From CAYXRK01 sp964467615 (GTDB lineage: Bacteria > Hydrogenedentota > Hydrogenedentia > Hydrogenedentales > GCA-2746185), in NCBI GenBank assembly GCA_964467615.1, contig CAYXRK010000142.1, positions 1 through 12,759 of the forward strand: a DNA stretch of 12,759 nucleotides. The letters run 5' to 3'. Positions 6,756 to 12,739 of the stretch are shown piece after piece (position 1 is the stretch's first letter; each line of letters starts with the position of its first letter). Below the pieces are notes generated by a model. The model was not told where the DNA came from, ran no database searches, and saw only the letters and a list, made by a program, of their open reading frames with translations. The position numbers and the translations under genes are program-made.

Positions 6756-6926
6756 GTGAAGAAAATTCTCTTAGCATTGGCTGTTTGCGTGGCCGCAGTC
6801 GGTATTGTTGGCGCAACGGCTTTCGCCGGTTCGCCGGATGACGCCTGCTGCTGCGTGACCACGGATAACGGCGCACTCGTTTGCACGTTGACCGGCGAGA
6901 TCCAAGAGACGTGCTGCTGCGAGTAG
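6756..6926 (+). CDS. Exported Cys-rich peptide with two CCC clusters, 56 aa
   Basis: Starts at GTG 6756, with GGAGGTGA immediately upstream (6743-6750) as a near-ideal ribosome binding site. The product begins MKKILLALAVCVAAVGIVGA and has a classic signal peptide, with a likely cleavage after TAFA (residue 24). The mature part is about 32 residues: acidic, with CCC at 31-33, a single Cys43 and CCC at 53-55, seven cysteines in all. It ends with TAG at 6924-6926. I do not recognise a family. Position, strand and spacing place it as the last gene of the mer-type operon, and a long hairpin follows. A periplasmic or surface metal-binding peptide standing in for MerP is a reasonable inference. If cleavage leaves a lipid-free, disulphide-bonded peptide, it could also be a stress-signal or scavenger molecule. 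Confidence 0.8.
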   Translation: MKKILLALAVCVAAVGIVGATAFAGSPDDACCCVTTDNGALVCTLTGEIQETCCCE

Positions 6927-6933
6927 CACACCC

Positions 6934-6976
6934 TAAGCCTATCTTCGGGAGAGGTACCCTCCCGGGGATGGGCTTA
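6934..6976 (+). terminator. 18-bp hairpin closing the mer-type operon
   Basis: Bases 6934-6951 (from TAAGCCTATC) pair with 6959-6976 (to GGGCTTA) as 18 consecutive pairs, three of them G-T, around a seven-base loop AGGTACC. It begins seven bases after the stop of the Cys-rich peptide. There is no T-run after it, so it may protect the 3' end of the mRNA or work with another factor instead of acting as a simple intrinsic terminator. Confidence 0.6.
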
Positions 6977-6978
6977 TG

Positions 6979-6994
6979 CTCGTTCCCAAGTTGT
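6979..6994 (-). repeat. Half copy of the 46-base palindromic repeat
   Basis: CTCGTTCCCAAGTTGT is identical to 7039-7054 minus its final base pairings: it stops at the centre of the palindrome and is followed by unrelated sequence. It looks like a copy truncated at the hairpin loop. Confidence 0.65.
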
Positions 6995-7034
6995 AGAGGC
7001 CGTCTCAAAATGACGGCGCAGCGCACACGTGTTC

Positions 7035-7080
7035 CTTCTCGTTCCCAAGTTGTACTTGGGAACGCGCTTGGACGAGAAGC
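7035..7080 (-). repeat. 46-base palindromic repeat, inverted copy
   Basis: The perfect palindrome GTTCCCAAGT (7041-7050), loop TGT, ACTTGGGAAC (7054-7063). Read on the minus strand the whole stretch begins GCTTCTCG and lines up with the copies at 5016-5061 and 7556-7601 over its full length with a few substitutions. Confidence 0.82.
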
Positions 7081-7163
7081 TGCGCTTCGCCGCGCCACTA
7101 CAGTGGCAACGGATCAATCTCAAGCGGCCGGCCCGGCAATCCCGCGTAGTTTCCCGCGGATGA

Positions 7164-7223
7164 GTAGAACCTGTCCCAAAACCGACAATCCATCGGTTCG
7201 AGACAGGTGCTCTCGAATTCTAC
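7164..7223. repeat. Nested hairpin element
   Basis: Three nested arm pairs: GTAGAA (7164-7169) with TTCTAC (7218-7223), ACCTGTC (7169-7175) with GACAGGT (7202-7208), and AACCGA (7180-7185) with TCGGTT (7193-7198) around CAATCCA. It could be a repeat element or a structured RNA; no second copy is seen in the window. Confidence 0.6.
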
Positions 7224-7345
7224 GGAAGCTTTGCGCGAAAGAGATTCCTCCCCACTGAGGACGGGTTTTCGGAGGAAGTCCGTACATCCCCCGCCGCGCG
7301 GCAGTCCCGGTGAGCGCGGTCACTCGCGTGATTGCCGACACGTTT

Positions 7346-7374
7346 CGTAGCGCCGATTTCCTAATCGGCGTACG
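7346..7374. repeat. CGCCGATT palindrome, short version
   Basis: CGCCGATT (7351-7358), loop TCCT, AATCGGCG (7363-7370), flanked by CGTA and TACG. It is the short form of the element at 7470-7516 in the opposite orientation. Confidence 0.75.
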
Positions 7375-7469
7375 CTTCGGAGCCGTGCACGCCGTTGATC
7401 ACAATTCGGCTGTATAACCGCTTCGTCGGACGGAATTGGAATTCGCTGCAATTTTGGCGTTGAGGCGCA

Positions 7470-7516
7470 CGCCGATTAGGACCCTCGATCAGAACCTTCG
7501 AGGGCAAGAATCGGCG
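7470..7516. repeat. CGCCGATT palindrome, long version with inner hairpin
   Basis: CGCCGATT (7470-7477) pairs with AATCGGCG (7509-7516). Between them lie the AGGA of the short version and an extra 27 bases that contain their own hairpin, CCCTCGA (7482-7488) with TCGAGGG (7498-7504). Confidence 0.75.
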
Positions 7517-7555
7517 CTACGGCTGGAATGTCTGTTTTTTGGGCGGTGTGATCTG

Positions 7556-7601
7556 GCTTCGCGAGCAAGTGCGTTCCCAAGTGCAACGTGGAAACGAGGA
7601 C
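7556..7601 (+). repeat. 46-base palindromic repeat, copy 3
   Basis: Matches 5016-5061 at 41 of 46 positions in the same orientation. The right arm has mutated (AACGTGGAAACG), so its hairpin is weakened. With copy 1 it brackets the mer-type operon as a direct repeat. Confidence 0.8.
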
Positions 7602-7704
7602 ATGGCGTGATTGGTTCATCGATCGCGCGATTGCCTCCGGGGCTATTTTCCTTTCTGCGGCCCTCGGCGTCCTCTCGTACTGGCCCCGCAAACCACACCT
7701 ACGC

Positions 7705-7790
7705 CGTCATTCCCGCGCAGGCGGGAATCTAGTGCGCAAATAATGGCGATCAACCTAACCCTCTGGATTCCCGCCTGCGCGGGAATGACG
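7705..7790. repeat. Pair of REP-like palindromes in perfect inversion
   Basis: The 25 bases at 7705-7729 (starting CGTCATTCCCGC) are the exact reverse complement of 7766-7790 (ending GCGGGAATGACG), with 36 bases between. Each unit is itself a hairpin, ATTCCCGC...GCGGGAAT with a four-base loop. CGTCATTCCCGC-type elements are a widespread REP class in bacteria, and pairs in opposite orientation are their usual form. Confidence 0.88.
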
Positions 7791-7860
7791 ATGGTGATGC
7801 GAATCCGTCGTCGGGTTTCCCGTACAATTCTTGCATGATCCCAGCACGATTCAGACGCTC

Positions 7861-9300
7861 GTGAGCAATTCTCCCGCGAACCCCATTCCCAACGCGAAAC
7901 CTGCGCCGCATTCGTGGCTTGGGCTTGGCGCTGCGTTTGCTGGGCTTGCCATTGGCGGGGTCGCGGCGATCTTGCTCGTGTCGCAGTTCTTCGGCGGCCG
8001 CCCGCATGATCTCCGTCCGATCACCGAAGGTGCCGCGAAAGCAACGGAAAAAGCGCTGCGCGAATACGGCCCGTTGGAACTGGACGAAGCCGCGCGGACG
8101 GAACATGCGTCCGGCGGCGTGCTGTACAACGAGTATCAATTCGAAGCCAAAGTGCCATCCGGCACGGAAATCGAATCGTTGGCCCGTTATCTGGACGGCG
8201 CGGTGCGCGCGTACGACGAACAACTGGCCATCGTCGGGGTGAAGAACGACGCCGAGGGCGCGCAGATGGACCTCGCGCGCGGGCCGCTCACCTTCGCGAC
8301 GATACGGCTCGCCTATCTCCCGCCGGATCCGCACCGTGCGAACGACGACCACGCACCGCCCGCGCACGCCGAAGAGGACGATGCCGACCACGCAGACCCG
8401 CCGATCCATTTGGGCGAAGTCGAACCTCACGAAGCCCCGGACGCATTCGGCAACCACGCCGTCGACGTCTCGACACTCTCCGCTCCTCTCCAAGAAGTCG
8501 CGCGCGAGTTAGCGCCGTTCGTCGTCAATCCAAACGAATCCGCGCCGCCGCTACCGGAGACGCCCCACCCCTCCGTTGACGAAACTGCTACTCCTAAGGC
8601 GACACCTCACGAAGCAACGCCGCCCCCAGCTCCGTCGGGCCGTCCTCGCCTCGCTCTCGTCATCGATGACGGCGGCTACGGCGGGGCCTTCGTCGAAACG
8701 ATCCTCGGCCTTGGGCCGAAACTTACAGTCGCCGTCCTGCCGTACACGCCGCACGGGACCGAACTCGCCGACCGCGCGTCGGAACTCGGCTTCGAGGTCC
8801 TCCTTCACATGCCCATGGAAAACATCGACCCGAAACTCTACCCCCACCAAGGCCAACTGATGACCACCATGGCCGAAGACGAAATCCGAAAGCTCACCCT
8901 CGAAGCGCTCGCGCAAGTCCCAGGCGCGGTCGGCGTCAACAATCACATGGGCTCCAAATTCACCGCCGACCCCAAGGCGATGGCGCTGTTCATGGACGTC
9001 ATCCACGGGAAGAATCTGTTCTTTCTCGACAGCCGCACCACCCCCGATTCGCGCGCGTTCGAAATGGCCGAGGTCTTCGGCGTCCGCACGGCGGCGCGCG
9101 ATCGCTTCATCGACAACGACAGCGAACCCGAAAAGGTCCGCGCGCGCCTCGAGGAAGTCATCGGCATCGCCCTCGAAAAAGGCCGCGCGATCGCCATCGG
9201 CCACTTCCGCGAAAACACCGCCGCCGTGCTCGCCGAAGTCGTCCCCGGAATCGAGGCCCGCGGCGTCGATCTCGTCCACGTCAGCGAACTGCTCGAATGA
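7861..9300 (+). CDS. YibQ-type divergent polysaccharide deacetylase
   Basis: A 479-residue protein from GTG 7861. One hydrophobic anchor is at 19-41 (WLGLGAAFAGLAIGGVAAIL and on), so the rest is probably periplasmic. After a mixed region (50-155) comes a long Pro/Asp/His/Glu-rich linker (about 156-262). The C-terminal domain is the divergent polysaccharide deacetylase family (YibQ, DUF610): LALVIDDGGYGG (264-275), VLLHMPME (313-320), VGVNNHMGS (357-365), FFLDSRTT (387-394) and AIAIGHFREN (443-452). A role in envelope glycan trimming is inferred; the activity of this family is poorly established. An in-frame TTG at 7831 is an alternative start giving 489 residues; neither start has a clear Shine-Dalgarno sequence. 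It overlaps tsaD by four bases (ATGA). Confidence 0.87.
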   Translation: MSNSPANPIPNAKPAPHSWLGLGAAFAGLAIGGVAAILLVSQFFGGRPHDLRPITEGAAKATEKALREYGPLELDEAARTEHASGGVLYNEYQFEAKVPSGTEIESLARYLDGAVRAYDEQLAIVGVKNDAEGAQMDLARGPLTFATIRLAYLPPDPHRANDDHAPPAHAEEDDADHADPPIHLGEVEPHEAPDAFGNHAVDVSTLSAPLQEVARELAPFVVNPNESAPPLPETPHPSVDETATPKATPHEATPPPAPSGRPRLALVIDDGGYGGAFVETILGLGPKLTVAVLPYTPHGTELADRASELGFEVLLHMPMENIDPKLYPHQGQLMTTMAEDEIRKLTLEALAQVPGAVGVNNHMGSKFTADPKAMALFMDVIHGKNLFFLDSRTTPDSRAFEMAEVFGVRTAARDRFIDNDSEPEKVRARLEEVIGIALEKGRAIAIGHFRENTAAVLAEVVPGIEARGVDLVHVSELLE

Positions 9301-10271
9301 CCCGCGTCCTCGCGATCGAAAGCTCCTGCGACGAAACCGGCGTGGCCGTCATCGAGAACGGCCACACCATCCTGGCCAACGAACTCGCCTCGCAGATGGA
9401 TCTCCACGCCAAGTTCGGCGGCGTCGTGCCCGAGATCGCCTCGCGCCAACACCTCCGCGTGATCTCGCAACTCACCCGCCGCGCCCTCGATACCGCGGGC
9501 GACTCCATCGACGCCGTCGCCGCCACCAACGGCCCCGGCCTCATGGGCTCGCTCCTCGTCGGCGTCAACTTCGCCAAGGCCCTCGCTTACGCCTGGCGCA
9601 AACCCTTCGTCCCCGTCCACCACATCGAGGGCCACATCTTCTCCCCCTTTCTCAACGGCTCCGCGCCCGAGTTCCCCGCGCTCGCGCTCATCGTCAGCGG
9701 CGGCCACACCTTGCTCATCGATTGCCGCGCCCCACACGACTACAAAATCATCGCCACCACGCGCGACGACGCCGTGGGCGAATGCTTCGACAAAGTCGCG
9801 CGCCTCCTCAAGCTGCCCTACCCCGGCGGGCCTTCGATCCAAAACGCCGCCGAGGGGGGAAACCGAAAGGCGTTCGCGTTTCCGCGAGCATTCACGGGCA
9901 CGGACACACTCGAGTTCAGCTACAGCGGCCTGAAAACCGCCGTGCTCTACACCCTTCGCGACAACCCCAACGCGAACCCCGCCGACGTCGCCGCAAGTTT
10001 CCAGGAAGCCGCCGTCGACGCGCTCGTCAACAAGACCAAACTCGCCGTCTCCCGCACACGCGCGCCCAAGCTCATCCTCGCTGGCGGCGTCGCGGCAAAC
10101 AAACGCCTGCGCGAACGCCTCACTGAGACGCTCACCATCCCGATCCTCATGCCGCCGATTTCCCTTTGCATGGACAACGCCGCCATGATCGGCGCGGCGG
10201 CGCATTCGCTCCTGCAGCACGGCCGCGCGGGCACATACGCCGCGACGCCGAGCGCCTCACTCGCACTGTAG
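9297..10271 (+). CDS. tsaD: tRNA threonylcarbamoyladenosine (t6A) synthase subunit TsaD
   Basis: A 324-residue member of the Kae1/TsaD family, slightly shorter than the usual 335-340. With TsaB, TsaE and the TsaC product it transfers threonylcarbamoyl to A37 of ANN-decoding tRNAs in the cytoplasm. Visible signatures: VLAIESSCDETG (4-15), VVPEIASRQH (43-52), the metal motif HHIEGH (108-113), LIVSGGHT (131-138), DDAVGECFDKVARLL (157-171), FSYSGLKT (207-214) and CMDNAAMIG (291-299), whose Asp293 completes the metal site. The start ATG overlaps the deacetylase stop (ATGA), so it is probably translated from the same mRNA. It faces the rplM-rpsI operon across a terminator. Confidence 0.95.
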   Translation: MTRVLAIESSCDETGVAVIENGHTILANELASQMDLHAKFGGVVPEIASRQHLRVISQLTRRALDTAGDSIDAVAATNGPGLMGSLLVGVNFAKALAYAWRKPFVPVHHIEGHIFSPFLNGSAPEFPALALIVSGGHTLLIDCRAPHDYKIIATTRDDAVGECFDKVARLLKLPYPGGPSIQNAAEGGNRKAFAFPRAFTGTDTLEFSYSGLKTAVLYTLRDNPNANPADVAASFQEAAVDALVNKTKLAVSRTRAPKLILAGGVAANKRLRERLTETLTIPILMPPISLCMDNAAMIGAAAHSLLQHGRAGTYAATPSASLAL

Positions 10272-10286
10272 TCCGGCCCGATCCAA

Positions 10287-10322
10287 ATAAAAAACGCACC
10301 CTCGCATCAAGCGAAGGTGCGT
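10287..10322 (-). terminator. Rho-independent terminator of rplM-rpsI
   Basis: ACGCACC (10294-10300) and TCGC face GCGA and GGTGCGT (10316-10322) around the loop ATCAA. On the minus strand the stem is followed by TTTTTT, a textbook intrinsic terminator 21 bases past the rpsI stop. On the plus strand no T-run follows, so tsaD transcription is served less well by it. Confidence 0.9.
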
Positions 10323-10342
10323 CGAAAAATCTCCGTGTGCTT

Positions 10343-10741
10343 CTAGCGCTTCGAGAACTGGAACCGTTTGCGCGCGCCGGGCTGACCATACTTCTTGCGC
10401 TCGACTTCGCGTGAGTCCCGCGTCAACAGCCCCGCCTTGCGCAGCGGCGCTTTGTGCTTCTCGTCCACTTTCACTAACGCGCGCGCAATCCCCAGCCGCA
10501 ACGCACCGGCCTGCCCGCTCAATCCGCCGCCTGCGCACAGGGCGCGCACGTCATACTTACCGCCCGTCTCCGTTGCGTCGAACGGCTGCTTGGCCACCAT
10601 CACCAGCGTCTCGCGCGCCATGTATTCCGTCAGCGGTCTCCCGTTCACGGTAACTTTTCCCGTGCCGGGTTTAAGCCGGACGCGCGCCGAAGCTTCCTTG
10701 CGCCGTCCGATCGTTACGATTTCACCAGTTGCGCTTGCCAC
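10343..10741 (-). CDS. rpsI: 30S ribosomal protein S9
   Basis: A 132-residue protein of normal length. Characteristic segments: IGRRKEASARVRLKPGTGKV (11-30), VNGRPLTEY (32-40), the glycine-rich GGGLSGQAGALRLGIARAL (71-89) and the basic C-terminus DSREVERKKYGQPGARKRFQ (109-128), ending in FSKR, which reaches the P-site tRNA in the small subunit. The start is GTG (10739-10741); AAGGAG lies 11 bases upstream, inside the end of rplM. It follows rplM by six bases, the conserved L13-S9 gene pair, and ends in an intrinsic terminator. Confidence 0.97.
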   Translation of the reverse strand: MASATGEIVTIGRRKEASARVRLKPGTGKVTVNGRPLTEYMARETLVMVAKQPFDATETGGKYDVRALCAGGGLSGQAGALRLGIARALVKVDEKHKAPLRKAGLLTRDSREVERKKYGQPGARKRFQFSKR

Positions 10742-10747
10742 GTTCCG

Positions 10748-11185
10748 CTAGACTCCTTCGATAGAATACGGTTGAGGGTCCTGCGCCACATGAGGATGGT
10801 CCGTCCCCGCATAAACGCGAAGGTGGCGAAACAACTCGCGCCCAAGACGATTGTGCGGCAGCATCCCCTTAACGGCGAGCGTCATCGCCCGCTCAGGGTG
10901 TTTCTCGTTCATCCGGCCGAGCGTCGTTTCCTTCAGTCCGCCCTGAAAGCCCGAGTACCGATAGTAAATCTTGTCCTCGATCTTGTTCCCCGTCACCTTC
11001 GCCTTGTCCGCGTTGATGATGATCACATGGTCGCCGCAATCCAGATACGGCGTGTACTGCGGCTTGTGCTTGCCCCGCAATAGAGTCGCCGCAACCACCG
11101 CCACGCGCCCGAGCACCTTGCCCTCGGCGTCAATAACGTGCCAGTTCTTCTTCACTTCCCCTTGCTTGGGGACATACGTCTTCAC
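10748..11185 (-). CDS. rplM: 50S ribosomal protein L13
   Basis: A 145-residue protein from GTG 11183-11185, beginning MKTYVPKQGEVKKNWHVIDA. TTGGAGGT sits seven bases upstream and decides this start against a frame-open ATG 39 bases earlier that has no ribosome binding site. Diagnostic parts: GKVLGRVAVVAATLLRGKHK, YLDCGDHVIIINADKAKVTG, KIYYRYSGFQGGLKE, PERAMTLAVKGMLPHNRLGR and LRVYAGTDHPH. It is an early-assembly protein of the large subunit. Cotranscribed with rpsI. The upstream gap holds a small CACGGGC hairpin but no recognisable leader of known regulatory type. Confidence 0.96.
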   Translation of the reverse strand: MKTYVPKQGEVKKNWHVIDAEGKVLGRVAVVAATLLRGKHKPQYTPYLDCGDHVIIINADKAKVTGNKIEDKIYYRYSGFQGGLKETTLGRMNEKHPERAMTLAVKGMLPHNRLGRELFRHLRVYAGTDHPHVAQDPQPYSIEGV

Positions 11186-11295
11186 CGCGCAAACCTCCAA
11201 TAGGAAAGCCCGCCAAGGGGCCAATCGGCACCGAAAAAGCGCGTTAGCCTACCAAATTCCCCACCCCCGCGCAACCATTTTACGGAGCAACGGAG

Positions 11296-11314
11296 CACGG
11301 GCTTTCCGCCCGTG
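11296..11314. repeat. Small palindromic repeat
   Basis: CACGGGC (11296-11302), loop TTTCC, GCCCGTG (11308-11314), a perfect seven-base-pair hairpin between the exported-protein gene and rplM. GAGCACGGGCTTTCC-type hairpins are another common dispersed repeat. There is no T-run, so a terminator role is unlikely. Confidence 0.55.
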
Positions 11315-11354
11315 TGCGCCGGCAATAGACCTCAACCTATTCGCTACACCACAC

Positions 11355-11930
11355 TCACGGCTTCGGCTGCTCGCCCTCCGGCTTCGCCGTCAACGATTCC
11401 CGCGTCTCCGGCGCGGGCGGAGTCCGCAACGATTTGATCGCCTCGAGCGTGGGAACCAACTGCCGCGTAAACGGATCAAAAACGACCTCGGGAAAATGCT
11501 TATCGTCCTGCGTGTACGTGATCCAATTCTTAAGCCGCAGCTCCTTCAACCCAGCGGCAACGTCGATCTTCTCCTCCACCGCTTCCTTCTGCGCGACCTC
11601 CGCTTCAGCCGCCTGCTTCGCCGCCAACTCCGCGTCTTCCGCCTGCTTTTTCTGATACGCCTCCAACGCCGCCCCGGCCTGGTCTCGAATCTCGGCGCGC
11701 ATCACCTCCTCGCGCGCCACCACGTCGGGCGACAACTGGGTGATCACATTCTTCGCGCCCTCGTCCGTCGCCGTCTCGCCTGTTCGTTGATCAACGACCT
11801 TGATCGGCCCGCCCCCCTTACCGCTAAAGCTGACCGCCGCGTCCTTCTTCTCCACCTTCGGCGCTTCCTGCGCGAACAAAACCGGCGACGCAACAACCAA
11901 GATAACCATGAGCGGCAAGACTCGAATCAT
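11355..11930 (-). CDS. Exported Ala/Glu-rich coiled-coil protein, unknown function
   Basis: A 191-residue protein. ATG 11928-11930 is chosen because GGGGGAGGGGTGAAG directly precedes it and because it gives a clean signal peptide (MIRVLPLMVILVVASPVLFA, cleavage after residue 20). The longer frame to 12041 adds a tail with no signal. Residues 70-125 are rich in Ala, Glu, Lys and Gln (EEVMRAEIRDQAGAALEAYQ, AELAAKQAAEAEVAQKEAVE) and should form a long helix or coiled coil. The C-terminal part (LKNWITYTQDDKHFPEVVFD) may be a small folded end, then a Pro/Glu tail. I recognise no family. It could be a periplasmic structural or assembly factor, but nothing in the context decides it. Confidence 0.7.
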   Translation of the reverse strand: MIRVLPLMVILVVASPVLFAQEAPKVEKKDAAVSFSGKGGGPIKVVDQRTGETATDEGAKNVITQLSPDVVAREEVMRAEIRDQAGAALEAYQKKQAEDAELAAKQAAEAEVAQKEAVEEKIDVAAGLKELRLKNWITYTQDDKHFPEVVFDPFTRQLVPTLEAIKSLRTPPAPETRESLTAKPEGEQPKP

Positions 11931-12189
11931 CTTCACCCCTCCCCCTCTGTCGCGCAGCACGCTCACTTCCAAGCCACCACTACGGTCATTCTGGGCCCCG
12001 GATCCACCTTCAGCGAAGTTGCTGAGAATGAAACAACTCAATCCAGCTACAAGAAATCCTCTGCATCGCGCAGATCCGGTGTCTCATTCCTCTTTTGCGT
12101 TCTCTGCGTTCTCTTGCGGCCATTCGCACTTGTTTAGGAGCGGCGCAAGGATTCTCTTCGCCGCGCGGTCTTGTTCCAACGCCGCGAGA

Positions 12190-12444
12190 TCAGTCTTCCA
12201 CCGGCGGCGTGCGGAAATCCTGCTCGCGCAGCCGCTTCGCATAATGCGTGACAATCCGCCGCAACAACTCGTCGCGCTTCATGCCCTCGACCTCCGCCTT
12301 CCAACGCAAAAACGCCGCAACGTTACGCGGCAACGTCACGGTCATCTTCACCGATTCCGACTTATCATCGGGACCTTCCAGCGATTCGTCTTCCACCACG
12401 GCTGCGCCCTCTTTTTTTTCGGTCATCGCCGACCTGCTCATCAT
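12190..12444 (-). CDS. Small ribbon-helix-helix-like protein
   Basis: An 84-residue protein with AAAGGAGG five bases before tandem ATG codons (12442-12444 and the next). An acidic, probably unstructured N-terminus (1-30) leads into VKMTVTLPRNVAAFLRWKAE (32-51) and VEGMKRDELLRRIVTHYAKR (52-71). This strand-helix-helix layout matches ribbon-helix-helix (Arc/MetJ-type) DNA-binding proteins. No toxin gene is adjacent, so an antitoxin role is not supported. It may be a stand-alone regulator; its targets are unknown. It lies on the same strand as the exported protein, 259 bases away. Confidence 0.68.
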   Translation of the reverse strand: MMSRSAMTEKKEGAAVVEDESLEGPDDKSESVKMTVTLPRNVAAFLRWKAEVEGMKRDELLRRIVTHYAKRLREQDFRTPPVED

Positions 12445-12739
12445 TCTAACCTCCTTTATTCCTCAATCCAAATTCCCGCGTAATTTCGTGGTTCCATCCC
12501 TGCGCAAACGATATAAGACGCCAAATACCCTACTCGCCGCAAGTACAAGTATATCGCCTTCCCAACCCATGAGAACCCGCGTTGCCCGCCGCGCAACCCT
12601 CTGTTTACGAATTGGCCGCAGTACCTCCACGAATTTCATTGCAAATTGAATTGTTCTGGTGTAGGGTGAACGGTGGACAATGCCGCTGTTCTCCATTTGA
12701 GGATTTCATCACATCTTATAAGGCAACGGGAGGACCGTC
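12445..12739. other. Intergenic region between divergent genes
   Basis: Must hold the promoter of the ribbon-helix-helix gene (-) and of the gene starting at 12740 (+). A 77-residue minus-strand frame (12463-12696) crosses it but has no ribosome binding site or domain. Candidate -10 boxes (TATAAG at 12717-12722) lack well-placed -35 partners. Confidence 0.4.

Larger units (their letters stand above)
6977..7830. other. Repeat-dense region without genes
   Basis: About 850 bases in which no open frame has a domain, a ribosome binding site or plausible codon use. It carries a half copy, one inverted copy and one direct copy of the 46-base palindromic repeat, a nested hairpin at 7164-7223, two versions of a CGCCGATT palindrome, and a perfect 25-base inverted pair at 7705-7790. 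GGAGGAA (7271-7277) facing TTCCTCC (7245-7251) is a further small hairpin. It looks like an accumulation site for short palindromic elements. Confidence 0.7.

Noticed and set aside
6881..7258. 125-residue plus-strand frame after the mer-type operon
   Set aside because: It begins inside the Cys-rich peptide gene and reads through several palindromic repeats; no ribosome binding site or domain.
5016..7601. Insertion sequence or transposon carrying the mer-type operon
   Set aside because: No transposase or integrase gene and no terminal inverted repeats with target duplications are visible; the flanking 46-base copies differ at five positions and a third copy lies between.
4730..7790. CRISPR array
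   Set aside because: The repeats here are palindromic, differ in family, occur in both orientations and lack regular spacers; no cas genes are present.
8943..10220. Long 425-residue minus-strand frame opposite the deacetylase and tsaD genes
   Set aside because: Low-complexity Gly/Ala/Glu/Asp-rich shadow typical of the antisense of GC-rich genes; both sense genes are firmly identified.
10971..12137. Long 388-residue plus-strand frame opposite rplM and the exported protein
   Set aside because: Arg/Leu-rich antisense shadow with no domain, crossing two real minus-strand genes.
12190..12444. Antitoxin of a toxin-antitoxin pair
   Set aside because: No small partner gene overlaps or adjoins it; only the DNA-binding-type fold is supported.
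12463..12696. 77-residue minus-strand frame upstream of the ribbon-helix-helix gene
   Set aside because: No Shine-Dalgarno sequence and no recognisable fold; basic composition looks like noncoding DNA. A real gene cannot be fully excluded.
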